Of a stretch of 64,000 bases of DNA, positions 1-8,159 are shown piece after piece. The translations under genes were made by a program, and so were the position numbers. Under the pieces are notes generated by a model. The model searched no databases, was not told the origin of the DNA, and saw only the letters and a program-made list of their open reading frames with translations. Within the stretch, counting starts at the first letter, position 1; every line of letters begins with the position of its first letter. The DNA is taken from assembly GCA_016937695.1 (NCBI GenBank), contig JAFGWC010000004.1:28167-92166 (forward strand). The letters are read 5' to 3'. The stretch comes from Bacteroidales bacterium. GTDB taxonomy: Bacteria > Bacteroidota > Bacteroidia > Bacteroidales > NBLH01.

Positions 1-389
1 TCGGGCATATAATTTTTTTTGGTAAAAAAAGAAATAATAAGCCCTGCAATGATAGCAACTGCAAGCAAAATAATTAATAACAAAGGTGTTTTTCCCGGCA
101 TCATAGCAAACATAACAAAAATTTCATCGCCGGATGTGGCAATCATTAAAGTTACTAAAGCTGCAAAGCTAAAAATACGATGCACATAAAGCGAAACAGC
201 GGCAAACGTACCTAAACATCCTGGCAAAATACCCATAAAAGCAGCAATAATAACTTGCAACCAAGCTTATTTATTTAACGATTTATTCCAACTGCCTTTA
301 GATTGAACATTTATAAATTCAATTAATATCATCATTACAATTACAAAAACCGTAATCATAATAGAATGTTTTAATACATCTACAACCAT
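1..389 (-). pseudogene. Putative manganese/heavy-metal exporter (PF11449-like), interrupted by in-frame stop; 3' end outside window
   Basis: Reading leftwards from the ATG at 389-387, the frame encodes a hydrophobic start with the motif EFINVQSKGSW, then meets TAA at 269-267 (codon 41). The same frame then runs open to the window edge and encodes GILPGCLGTFAAVSLYVHR and IATSGDEIFVMFAMMP. These blocks match what I remember of the 10-TM putative manganese/arsenic exporter family: a first TM, an INVQSKG linker, a PGCLG turn and a TSGDE motif. The two halves appear to belong to one protein, so the TAA is a nonsense mutation or a sequence error. Translation could restart at the internal ATG of MGILPGCLG, but that would drop the first helix. 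It lies 19 bases downstream of yidD on the same strand and was probably co-transcribed with it. The membrane-protein call is firm; the substrate is family-level inference. Confidence 0.6.
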
Positions 390-408
390 TTTTTTAATTA
401 ATTAAGGA

Positions 409-681
409 TTATTTATATTTTTTAAATTTAAAAATTTGATAGCCTTTTTCAGGAACAGGATCATAACCACTTGTTCCCCAAGGATGACATTTAGATAATC
501 GTCTGATAGACAGTAATATGCCTTTAAAAACTCCATGTGTTTTAAGAGCTTCAACAGCATAATTAGAACATGTTGGTACATGTCTGCACGATTGAGGTAA
601 AATAGGAGAAATAAACCACTGATAAAATTTTACAGGAATTAAGAATATTGATATTAGTATTTTATTTAAAAACTTTAACAT
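409..681 (-). CDS. yidD: Membrane protein insertion efficiency factor YidD
   Basis: This 90-residue protein has the YidD (PF01809) signature: an amphipathic/hydrophobic N-terminus (about 1-30), then [19 protein letters not shown] and [16 protein letters not shown] with the conserved cysteines. YidD is a small inner-membrane-associated protein that assists YidC-dependent insertion of membrane proteins. In many bacteria it sits beside rnpA and yidC, but Bacteroidota often have it elsewhere, as here. Length is normal for the family. The next gene on the same strand, a broken metal-exporter-like gene, begins 19 bases after its stop. No ribosome binding site stands out, which is usual for this phylum. 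Confidence 0.93.
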   Translation of the reverse strand: MLKFLNKILISIFLIPVKFYQWFISPILPQSCRHVPTCSNYAVEALKTHGVFKGILLSIRRLSKCHPWGTSGYDPVPEKGYQIFKFKKYK

Positions 682-1160
682 AAATGTTTTTTTGCAAAAG
701 TAAATAATTACAATTTAATTAATTGTTAATATTATTAAAAATAATAATTTTTCAGATTTTGTTTTGCATTTTGAAATTTGTAAATAAAAACCATAGATTA
801 ATTTATTTTGCTGATTATAAACTAATATCTATATTTAATTGTTCAATAATTTTCTGTTTTTCAATAAATAAAAACAATAAATTTGCAATTAATAAAAAAA
901 CGTGTAGCTAAATTGGAAATAAACACAATTTAGTTACACAACCTTTCCAATGCACTAAAACCAACATTCTGCAATATCATAAAGATTTTTAATTTTGATT
1001 CGTATATTTGAAGAAATTTTTAAAATATTCATGAATCAAATATCCTTATATATTAAACCGATGGCGAACGGAGACATTGAATATTTTAATAATGATGTGA
1101 TTATTAAAATTGAATATCCATATTAAATCACACCTTAACGGAACAAGTATACAATAAACA
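682..1160. other. Intergenic stretch between divergent yidD and the methyltransferase gene; no convincing gene
   Basis: This stretch is very AT-rich. A short plus-strand frame at 1031-1126 would encode 31 residues (starting MNQISLYIKP and ending IKIEYPY). It could be a remnant of a larger gene, since its base composition is slightly richer than the surroundings, but I cannot assign it. The longer frame at 723-911 is rich in Ile, Asn and Lys of the kind that random AT-rich DNA gives, and I do not accept it. I see no RNA gene or repeat here. Confidence 0.3.
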
Positions 1161-1193
1161 TTTGGCAAAATTACATTAATTGTCTTTACTTTG
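1161..1193 (+). promoter_or_regulatory. Probable Bacteroidota-type promoter for the methyltransferase gene
   Basis: TTTG at 1161-1164 and TTACTTTG at 1186-1193 are separated by 21 bases. This fits the Bacteroidota sigma-A pattern of TTTG, 19-21 bases, TAnnTTTG, with one mismatch in the -7 box. Transcription would begin near 1200, just ahead of the ATG at 1219. Confidence 0.5.
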
Positions 1194-1218
1194 TAAATTG
1201 TGAAAATAAATTTTAAAA

Positions 1219-2328
1219 ATGCAAGAAAACGAATCAGGATTAATATTTACAGTTTCGGGAAAAAAAATACAAGTTAATCGTCCGCAGCCTATTATTTCGG
1301 ATATTGATGTGGTTTCATACAAGCGTAGAATGGATCCTCAAATAGCTGTTGAAGCGCTTGTAGAAGGACACAATGTTTTAATCGCCGACTTTTACAGTAG
1401 CGGACTTGCCGTTTTAAACGAGCTAAAGAAATACGTTAAAAATAAAAATTCAGATCAATCATTTCAAGGTCAGCGAGATTTTCGTTCTGTATTTCGCGAA
1501 CTTTCGCATCGAATATTATTATTTGTCAGCCATAATAAATTAACAGTAAGGAAAGCACCTGTAATTGGCTGGTTTTCAGTTTTATATCCCGAATTAGATG
1601 AGTTTTTATTGCCATTTCCTCAAGTTCAAGGATTAAACAGCTCATGGCAATGGTACGAAAAAGGAATTTCTATTCCGGTTTTAAATAAAAAAATACATCC
1701 ATTTTTTGGAACTTATTTTCCCACACGATTCGAACATTTGACACTTTTTGATAATTGGTTAAAAAAATATAATGGAGAAAAAAAATCAGCCATAGATATT
1801 GGTATTGGTTCTGGAGTTCTTTCTTTTCAGATGTTGAAATATGGTTTTGAGAAAATTTATGGAACGGATTCTAACCCTAACGCCATTTTTGGTTTACATG
1901 AAGATTTGAATAATACTAAGCTAAATTCTAAAATAGAATTAATGCATGGTAATTTGTTTGCCGATTTCGATTTCAAGACGGAATTAATTGTATTTAATCC
2001 GCCATGGCTTCCTGCTTATCATAATATGGAAGGCTTAGATAAAGCTATATATTACGATTCTAATTTGTTTCCGCAGTTTTTCGCTGAAGCAAAAAAGCAC
2101 CTTAAAGAAGATGGGAGAGTTGTTCTTATGTTTTCAAATTTGGCACAAATAACTAAAGTCAGTGAGTTTAATCCTATAGAAGCAGAATTATTAAAAGGCG
2201 GACGATTCCAAAAGGAAATATTTATACAAAAAAAAGTTAGTGAGGCTTCAAAAAAAACACGAAGAAATCAAAATTGGCGTAATTCTGAAATGGTAGAATT
2301 GTGGGTGTTGAAAATGCGTAATGCTTAA
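1219..2328 (+). CDS. HemK/PrmC-like class I SAM-dependent methyltransferase
   Basis: The 369-residue protein has a Rossmann methyltransferase domain from about residue 185 to 335. Motif I is AIDIGIGSGVLSFQ, the acidic residue after strand 2 lies in GTDSNPNA, and the motif IV catalytic loop is FNPPWLPAYH. NPPY/NPPW loops are typical of amino-methyltransferases acting on planar nitrogens (HemK, RsmC and RlmG types), so the target is probably a protein glutamine or a base in RNA or DNA. The N-terminal 180 residues (SYKRRMDP, LSHRILLFVSHNKLTVRKAP) are not an obvious PrmC N-domain and I do not recognise them. It stands alone between yidD and trxB and has its own probable promoter. The substrate cannot be decided from sequence. 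Confidence 0.7.
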   Translation: MQENESGLIFTVSGKKIQVNRPQPIISDIDVVSYKRRMDPQIAVEALVEGHNVLIADFYSSGLAVLNELKKYVKNKNSDQSFQGQRDFRSVFRELSHRILLFVSHNKLTVRKAPVIGWFSVLYPELDEFLLPFPQVQGLNSSWQWYEKGISIPVLNKKIHPFFGTYFPTRFEHLTLFDNWLKKYNGEKKSAIDIGIGSGVLSFQMLKYGFEKIYGTDSNPNAIFGLHEDLNNTKLNSKIELMHGNLFADFDFKTELIVFNPPWLPAYHNMEGLDKAIYYDSNLFPQFFAEAKKHLKEDGRVVLMFSNLAQITKVSEFNPIEAELLKGGRFQKEIFIQKKVSEASKKTRRNQNWRNSEMVELWVLKMRNA

Positions 2329-2460
2329 ATACGACAATTTGTACTTTATTTTATATTGGTATGTCTTTTGAGAAAACTAGTAAGAATATATAATCGGATA
2401 TGTGTATAAATATCAGAAAAATAATAAGTTATATAATAAATAAAATAAAAGATAAAAAAA

Positions 2461-3465
2461 ATGAGCTTTTTTAAACCAATGAATGTTGATGAAACTGATG
2501 ACAAAAAGTCAGTTGAACTGAGCGAAAAAATTGAAAATATAAAATGTTTAATCATAGGTTCCGGACCAGCAGGATATACAGCTGCAATTTATGCCGCTCG
2601 TGCAAATTTGAATCCTGTAATAATTCAAGGAATGGAACCGGGCGGGCAATTAACCACAACAACCGAAGTTGAAAATTTCCCCGGCTATCCTGAAGGAGTA
2701 ACAGGTCCTGTAATGATGGAAGATTTAAAAGCACAAGCAGAAAGGTTTGGAACCGATATTCGCTGGGGCGAAGTAACAAAAGTTGATTTTTCAAAACGTC
2801 CGTTTAGAATTATTGTTGACGACAAGCAACAGATTGATGCTGAGTCTGTTATAATTTCTACAGGAGCAACTGCTAAATATTTAGGAATAGAATCAGAAAA
2901 AAAATTCAGAGGCGCTGGAGTATCTGCTTGTGCAACTTGCGACGGATTTTTCTACAAAGGAAAAGATGTAGCTGTTGTTGGTGGTGGCGACTCCGCAATT
3001 GAAGAAGCTACTTATCTTGCTGGGCTTTGTAATAAAGTATATTTAGTAGTAAGAAAAGGCTATTTAAGAGCTTCAAAAGCAATGCAAAAAAGAGTTGAAA
3101 ACATCAAAAATGTTGAAGTTTTATACGAGCACAATACAAAAGAAATTACCGGCGATAAAGTTGTTACGGGTTTAACTCTTATCAAAAGAATGGGTAAACC
3201 GGACGAAGAAGAAGTTAAAATAAAAATAGATGGTTTCTTTTTAGGAATTGGACATACACCAAATTCTAAAATATTTAAAGATTATCTTGATTTGGACGAA
3301 ACCGGATATATTAAAACAATTCCCGGAACTTCAAAAACAAATATTCTAGGTGTTTTTGCTGCAGGCGATGTTCAAGATTCAATTTATAGACAAGCTGTAA
3401 CTGCTGCAGGTTCAGGTTGTATGGCAGCATTAGATACTGAAAAGTTTTTTGCTGAATTTGATTAG
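2461..3465 (+). CDS. trxB: Thioredoxin-disulfide reductase
   Basis: This is an FAD/NADPH flavoprotein that reduces thioredoxin in the cytoplasm. An FAD dinucleotide fold (IIGSGPAGYTAAIYAARA) starts near residue 30. The redox-active CATC is at Cys157/Cys160 within SACATCDGFF, the NADPH fold is DVAVVGGGDSAIEEATYL, and the C-terminal FAD motif is GVFAAGDVQD. At 334 residues it is about 20 longer than a typical TrxB. The excess is an acidic, charged N-terminal extension (residues 1-28, MNVDETDDKKSVELSEKIE) ahead of the first beta strand. The ATG at 2461 has no good internal alternative start close to the fold except Met7. It is monocistronic, with no thioredoxin gene beside it. Confidence 0.95.
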   Translation: MSFFKPMNVDETDDKKSVELSEKIENIKCLIIGSGPAGYTAAIYAARANLNPVIIQGMEPGGQLTTTTEVENFPGYPEGVTGPVMMEDLKAQAERFGTDIRWGEVTKVDFSKRPFRIIVDDKQQIDAESVIISTGATAKYLGIESEKKFRGAGVSACATCDGFFYKGKDVAVVGGGDSAIEEATYLAGLCNKVYLVVRKGYLRASKAMQKRVENIKNVEVLYEHNTKEITGDKVVTGLTLIKRMGKPDEEEVKIKIDGFFLGIGHTPNSKIFKDYLDLDETGYIKTIPGTSKTNILGVFAAGDVQDSIYRQAVTAAGSGCMAALDTEKFFAEFD

Positions 3466-3489
3466 GAATTAAAATATTGGATTAATTGT

Positions 3490-3545
3490 AAAAAAGTTTC
3501 AGATTCCAGTTTGTCAAAAACTTGCAATTTGGAACTTTTTTTATT
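3490..3545. terminator. Possible bidirectional terminator between convergent trxB and sensor gene
   Basis: An A-rich arm at 3490-3500 (ending AAGTTTC) can pair with GGAACTTTTTT at 3531-3541 across a roughly 30-base loop, with one G-T pair. A T-run follows on the plus strand and an A-run precedes it. The long loop makes this only moderately convincing. Confidence 0.4.
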
Positions 3546-3560
3546 GATTTTTTTAATGAT

Positions 3561-5687
3561 TTATAAAAGTCTGGATTTTAATTTTTTGATTTCTTCCTGA
3601 GCAATAATGTAATCTTCTTTCAATTTATTTTCTTTGTTTACAGTTTCAGTCATATCTTTTGATATGCAAATTATACGTAAGAAATTTCCGTTGCTATCAT
3701 AAATTGGAGTAAATGTTTCATGAAACCATTTTTCTTGTTTCCCAAATAAATAGCGGTTAAGTTTTCTGTAAATATGACCTGAAAGTAAATTTGGGATAAG
3801 ATTTTGATAATCCTGAGAATTAATATCTTCATCAGCCATGAATTTTTCAAGTTTATTTCCTTTTAGTTCTTTCATGCTTTTTCCTGTCATTTTAAGATAA
3901 CTGTCGTTTGCACTTGTAAAAGTTCCGTTATTTGACAAGTAGTAACTTCCTAAAGAATTATTCATTGCTTCAAGAATGTTTTTAAACTCTTCTTTATTAA
4001 AGTTTAATTCTTCATTTAAATCTTTATTTGCTTCTTTTTGATATTCAATGTCATCTTTAAATTGTTCAGTCTGGTCTTTAATTTTAGATTTCAGGCTTTC
4101 GGTATTTACTTTAAGCGTTTCAACATCAAGTTCTAATTTTTCAATTTGCTTTTTAGATTCTTGTTCTTGTTTTGTAAGTCTTTCAGATTTCTCATTAGAT
4201 TCCTGAAGTAATTTAGCTGTATGCAAGCTTATTTTAGCACTTGAAATAGTAGAAGCTATACTTTCACCAATTTTCTCAACAAATTCAATTTGGTATTTTT
4301 CTATTTTTTTTACAGATGCTAATTCAACAACGCCATAAACCTTTTCATTTAATTTAAGAGGCACAATTAATAAACTTGTTGGCTTATCTTTTCCTAATCC
4401 GGAAGCAATTTCAATATAATCATCAGGAATTTCTGTCATGAAAATAGTTTCATTTTCCATAACACATTGTCCAACTAAATTTTCGCCTAAATTTATATGT
4501 TTTTCTACATATTTTCTTCTGTCATATGCGTAAAAAGCAATTAACTCAAGAAAATTATTTTCTTGATTATCATCGTTAATAATAAATAAACCGCCAATAT
4601 TAGCGTCTAAATATCTAACAAGTTTTGCAAGTATCTCATTAGTAAGTTCTTCAAGGTCTTTTTTGCTTTCTCTTAAAAGTTCTCCAAATTCAGCTAAACC
4701 TTGCGAAGCCCAACTTCTTTGAAAGTTTTCAGTTTTTCTTATTTCAGCTTCTTCCGAAGCCTTTTTTAAGTTTTCACGCATTAAAACAAGCGAGTTCCCA
4801 AGTTCGTCATTTTCGCCAAGTGGCTCAAATTCACTAGTATAGTTTTCTTTACCAATTTCATTTGAGAATTTAGAGATTTTTATTAATCCTTTTATTAAGT
4901 CATTAAGTGCATGTCCCATTTCTCCAATTTCATCAAATCTGTATTTGATGTTTTCTTTTGGAAGTTCACCATTACTCATCTTAATAATTAGCTTTTTTAT
5001 TGAATTAATTGGAACAACAATAGTACGTGTTAGAATAAAAGCAATTATTATGATTATAAAAAACAAAATTACGGCCGACCATCTTATTAACTCTCTAAAA
5101 TTATTGAAAGAAGCTTCCATTATTACATTTGAAGCGTCAATTTTTTTGTTGAATTTGTTATTTAAAATATTCGCTTTAAATAAAATTCTGTCAGTTAAAA
5201 GTAAAATATTTCCTTTGTCATTTATTTTTGATTCTGCTTCTGCGATGTTTATATTTTTCGAATAATCTGCCGGAGTTTTTAAAAGTTCCATTATTCTTTT
5301 GTGCTCAATAAAAAGGGTGTCAATTGATAAACTAATTGTTTTATATTCATTTTTCTCCATTTGATCCCATGATTTTGAAAGTTCATCAATTTTGTTTTTC
5401 AAATCTGGATATTCAAACTGAAGAAGGTTTGTAAGTTTCTGTTTGTATTTTGTATTTGATTTTTCGGTTGAAACCCAGTTTTTAATTAGCATTTTTGAAT
5501 CTGTAAGTATTAATGCCAATTCTGCTATAGATTTTGATGCAGGAAGATAATAATTTACAATTTCTCTATTGATTCTTAGGTTTTTTTGCAAAGTTGTATA
5601 TGATGAAACACTACTTAAAATAACAAATATCAATAAAATGCCTAAAGCAAAACTAATTTTTGTAGCAATTGTAAACTTTAATTTCAT
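3561..5687 (-). CDS. Membrane sensor protein with HAMP, GAF, coiled coil and PAS domains; no output domain
   Basis: The 708-residue protein has a TM helix at about 12-32, a mainly helical extracytoplasmic region of the four-helix-bundle kind (about 33-200), and a second TM at about 203-222. A HAMP linker follows at about 222-275 (VVPINSIKKLI, FDEIGEMGHALNDLI). A GAF domain lies at about 345-490 (ANIGGLFII, ENLVGQCVMENETIFMTEIPDDYI), then a long coiled coil (about 495-575) and a C-terminal PAS/PAC domain (about 575-695, LGSYYLSNNGTFTSANDSYLKMTGKS). The protein ends there: no HisKA, HATPase, GGDEF or MCP domain is visible. Such kinase-less sensors occur in Bacteroidota and may signal through protein contacts. 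No response regulator is adjacent. The domain calls are solid; the ligand and output are unknown. Confidence 0.8.
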   Translation of the reverse strand: MKLKFTIATKISFALGILLIFVILSSVSSYTTLQKNLRINREIVNYYLPASKSIAELALILTDSKMLIKNWVSTEKSNTKYKQKLTNLLQFEYPDLKNKIDELSKSWDQMEKNEYKTISLSIDTLFIEHKRIMELLKTPADYSKNINIAEAESKINDKGNILLLTDRILFKANILNNKFNKKIDASNVIMEASFNNFRELIRWSAVILFFIIIIIAFILTRTIVVPINSIKKLIIKMSNGELPKENIKYRFDEIGEMGHALNDLIKGLIKISKFSNEIGKENYTSEFEPLGENDELGNSLVLMRENLKKASEEAEIRKTENFQRSWASQGLAEFGELLRESKKDLEELTNEILAKLVRYLDANIGGLFIINDDNQENNFLELIAFYAYDRRKYVEKHINLGENLVGQCVMENETIFMTEIPDDYIEIASGLGKDKPTSLLIVPLKLNEKVYGVVELASVKKIEKYQIEFVEKIGESIASTISSAKISLHTAKLLQESNEKSERLTKQEQESKKQIEKLELDVETLKVNTESLKSKIKDQTEQFKDDIEYQKEANKDLNEELNFNKEEFKNILEAMNNSLGSYYLSNNGTFTSANDSYLKMTGKSMKELKGNKLEKFMADEDINSQDYQNLIPNLLSGHIYRKLNRYLFGKQEKWFHETFTPIYDSNGNFLRIICISKDMTETVNKENKLKEDYIIAQEEIKKLKSRLL

Positions 5688-6236
5688 TTTTGTCCTGATG
5701 ATTTAATTTAAAATCCCTAATTAACTATTATTGATAGATAAAGAGCTTATCAAATATATGAATTAATTCCAGTTTGAAAAAATATATACAACAAATAAGC
5801 CAAAAAAACTTCTGATAGATGTCTGTTATTTATTAATATTGAAAATACTAATATGTTTAAGTGCCTAATATATTGCAAATTACAAGCTTTTATTTTTTGC
5901 TGATGTTAAATAAAATTTTACATTTTGTCCTTTATTATATTAATGTTACAGAATTAAGTCATGTAAATAAATAAATCGTTTTAGTTTTATTGGGAATTAT
6001 TAAGATAATTGGTTTAAATATTTTGAGTTTTTTTAGTAAATAAAAACTTGTTTAAAAACATTTAAGAGAATATTAGTTTATTAAAGCAAATAGTATTGAG
6101 ATTTTAATTCTTGAAAAACAAATTAATTTGTAAAAATAATTTTTTAGAATCCAATTGAAATTACGTTATTTGTCATCAAGAATTTAAAAATAAAATAGGC
6201 TTTTTATAAATACTAAACTAATAATCTAATAATATT
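5688..6236. other. 549-base AT-rich intergenic region, no gene seen
   Basis: The region separates two divergent genes (the sensor to the left, the MFS gene to the right), so it should hold both promoters. It is over 75% A+T by eye, with no reading frame of quality, no strong hairpin and no RNA gene I can recognise. It is longer than most spacers in the window. Confidence 0.4.
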
Positions 6237-7637
6237 ATGACTGAACAAATACAAAACTCATTAAGAGAATCAAAAACTGCAAGATGGATTGCATTGCTTT
6301 TTGTTTCATTAACACTTGTTGCCGGATATTATTTTGCTGATGTTATGTCGCCTCTTAAATCTATGCTAACCGAAAATGCAAAATATGCTTGGGACGGTAA
6401 TGAATACGGATTTTTTACCGGAGCTTATTCTTGGTTAGTAGTTCTTGGTTTTTTGATACTTGGAGGTATTATGCTCGATAAAAGTGGAATAAGATTTACA
6501 GGAATTATGTTTTCCATTATTATGATTATTGGTGCATTTCTTAATTATTACGCTCTATCAGATACTTTTTTAAATGGTGGATTTGGTTTTGATTTTCTAA
6601 GTTCATTTATGAAAGACTATAATCCTTCAGTAAAACTTGCTGCAGCAGGATATGCAATATTTGGATTAGGCATCGAAATATTAGGTGTAACAGGTTCTAG
6701 GATTGTTGTTAAATGGTTTAAAGGTAAAGAAATGGCATTTGCCATGGCTTTACAAGTTGCTTTTGGTCGTTTAGGGATGTTGTGGGTGTTTTGGCAAGCT
6801 CCTCGATTAGCAGGAGAAGGAGAAATTGTAACCAGACCAATTGCTCTTGGATTAGTTATATTAGTAATAGGCTTTTTAACATATCTAGTATATTCTGTAA
6901 TGGATTTCAAATTAGATAAACAAGAAGTTATTGACTTATCGGATGAAAAAGAAGAATTCAAATTTTCTGATCTTGGAAAAATACTTACTAATAAAGCTTT
7001 TTGGTATATTGCAATGCTATGTGTTTTGTTTTATTCTGCTGTTTTCCCATTTATGAAGTATGCGCCGGATTTAATGGTTAATAAATTTTTGGTTCTTAAA
7101 AAAACTGCTGGTGATATTCCTTCGCTTTTACCACTTGGAACAATGTTACTAACTCCAGTAGTTGGTTTATTTTTAGATTTTAAAGGCAAAAGTGCAAGTA
7201 TAATGATTTTTGGCTCTTTATTGCTGATTTTAGTTCATCTTGGATTCGCATTTGGACCAGCTAACCAGTGGTTTGCAATCGGATTGATGATGATATTAGG
7301 AGTTTCCTTTTCATTTGTGCCAGGAGCAATGTGGCCTTCTGTTCCAAGTATAGTTAAAGAACAATATTTAGGAACTGCATATTCTTTAATATTTTGGATT
7401 CAAAACTGGGGATTAATGGGTTTCCCAATGTTAATTGGTTGGGCTTTAGAAAAATACAATCCTGGAATTACTGAACAACTTCAGGGTGGCGCTGATGTAC
7501 ATTACGATTATACTGTACCCATGATTATTTTTGCAGCAACTGGATTTTTAGGTTTGCTTTTTGCATTTTTGCTTAAAGTTGAAGATAAGAAAAAAGGCTA
7601 CGGATTAGAACTTCCTAATAAAATCCCTGTTAATTAA
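6237..7637 (+). CDS. Major facilitator superfamily transporter
   Basis: This 466-residue polytopic protein has about twelve hydrophobic helices: roughly six in residues 15-230, a charged central loop (about 222-245, LDKQEVIDLSDEKEEFKFSD) and six more to residue 455. An MFS-type loop after TM2 is visible (GGIMLDKSGIRFTG), and the matching position after TM8 is LFLDFKGKSAS. The protein lacks the signatures of the sugar-porter and nitrate-transporter subfamilies that I know well. Two features it retains are GSRIVVKWFKGKEMAFAMAL, which resembles oxalate/formate- or monocarboxylate-type MFS proteins, and a well-conserved FVPGAMWPSVPSIV segment. An organic acid or peptide substrate is possible, but that is a guess. 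It is a single gene followed by a strong terminator. Confidence 0.8.
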   Translation: MTEQIQNSLRESKTARWIALLFVSLTLVAGYYFADVMSPLKSMLTENAKYAWDGNEYGFFTGAYSWLVVLGFLILGGIMLDKSGIRFTGIMFSIIMIIGAFLNYYALSDTFLNGGFGFDFLSSFMKDYNPSVKLAAAGYAIFGLGIEILGVTGSRIVVKWFKGKEMAFAMALQVAFGRLGMLWVFWQAPRLAGEGEIVTRPIALGLVILVIGFLTYLVYSVMDFKLDKQEVIDLSDEKEEFKFSDLGKILTNKAFWYIAMLCVLFYSAVFPFMKYAPDLMVNKFLVLKKTAGDIPSLLPLGTMLLTPVVGLFLDFKGKSASIMIFGSLLLILVHLGFAFGPANQWFAIGLMMILGVSFSFVPGAMWPSVPSIVKEQYLGTAYSLIFWIQNWGLMGFPMLIGWALEKYNPGITEQLQGGADVHYDYTVPMIIFAATGFLGLLFAFLLKVEDKKKGYGLELPNKIPVN

Positions 7638-7661
7638 TTAGTTTAATAGAAATATATAACA

Positions 7662-7699
7662 ATCAACGAGTTTCACTAAAAGCTCGTTGATTTTTTTTT
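7662..7699 (+). terminator. Rho-independent terminator of the MFS gene
   Basis: Perfect 9-bp stem ATCAACGAG (7662-7670) / CTCGTTGAT (7683-7691) with a 12-base loop, running into nine T residues (7691-7699). Confidence 0.85.
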
Positions 7700-7745
7700 G
7701 AGTATATATGATTTTAAATAGAAACGAACATTTATAAAGAAAATA

Positions 7746-8066
7746 ATGATACTAATTTTAGTATTGTTTATTTTAATTCCCAATTCCATATTTTGACAAA
7801 CATTTTTAGGTGAAGTAATTAATGATAAAACTAATTTGCCAATTGAGTATGTGAACATTGGAATTATTGGTAAAAACATAGGCACAACTTCTGATTTTAA
7901 AGGCAACTATAAAATCAGCATTTTCAAAGAAATCGTGTTTTAGAAAGACAAGCCAAGGTGAGTGGGAAACAGCACCAATAGGTATTAGTTTAAGCGTTAT
8001 TGCTAAAGTTGAAAAATAGAAACAGAAAAAGCTTTAAATGTTACATTTATAAGATTTTTGCAATAA
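7746..8066 (+). pseudogene. Decayed fragment of a carboxypeptidase-regulatory-like (TonB-receptor/surface protein type) gene
   Basis: From ATG 7746 the frame encodes a signal-peptide-like stretch (MILILVLFILIPNSIF), meets TGA at 7794, then continues in frame with FLGEVINDKTNLPIEYVNIG and IGTTSDFKGNYKISI to a TAG at 7941. That second block has the pattern of the beta-sandwich CarboxypepD_reg-like domain (G.V.d..t..PI.yVnI...GT.sd..G.f.i), which opens many Bacteroidota outer-membrane and surface proteins. Beyond it, other frames give EWETAPIGISLSVIAKVEK and TEKALNVTFIRFLQ, consistent with frameshifted remains of one protein. Two stops and at least two shifts within 320 bases make this a pseudogene rather than a recoded gene. 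The TGA has no hairpin suggesting selenocysteine. Confidence 0.55.
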
Positions 8067-8114
8067 AAAAAAACTTCTATAATTGCTTTTTGGCTGATTA
8101 TAGAAGTTTTTTTA
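8067..8114. terminator. Bidirectional terminator, mainly for pepD
   Basis: Perfect 13-bp stem AAACTTCTATAAT (8071-8083) / ATTATAGAAGTTT (8097-8109), flanked by an A-run on the left and a T-run on the right. It lies 50 bases beyond the minus-strand pepD stop. Confidence 0.85.
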
Positions 8115-8159
8115 TTTACTCTGTTTAACAATAAACTCTTTTAAATTTAAGATTTTTGA

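Noticed and set aside
723..911. 62-residue frame on the plus strand
   Set aside because: The translation is Ile/Asn/Lys-rich low-complexity sequence as expected from random AT-rich DNA, with no motif and no promoter.
7794..7796. In-frame TGA as a selenocysteine codon
   Set aside because: The surrounding domain has no redox context, no downstream SECIS-like hairpin is seen, and the region carries further frameshifts.
7676..7906. 76-residue minus-strand frame
   Set aside because: It lies across the decayed carboxypeptidase-regulatory-like fragment, whose sense strand is plus; it also covers a terminator.
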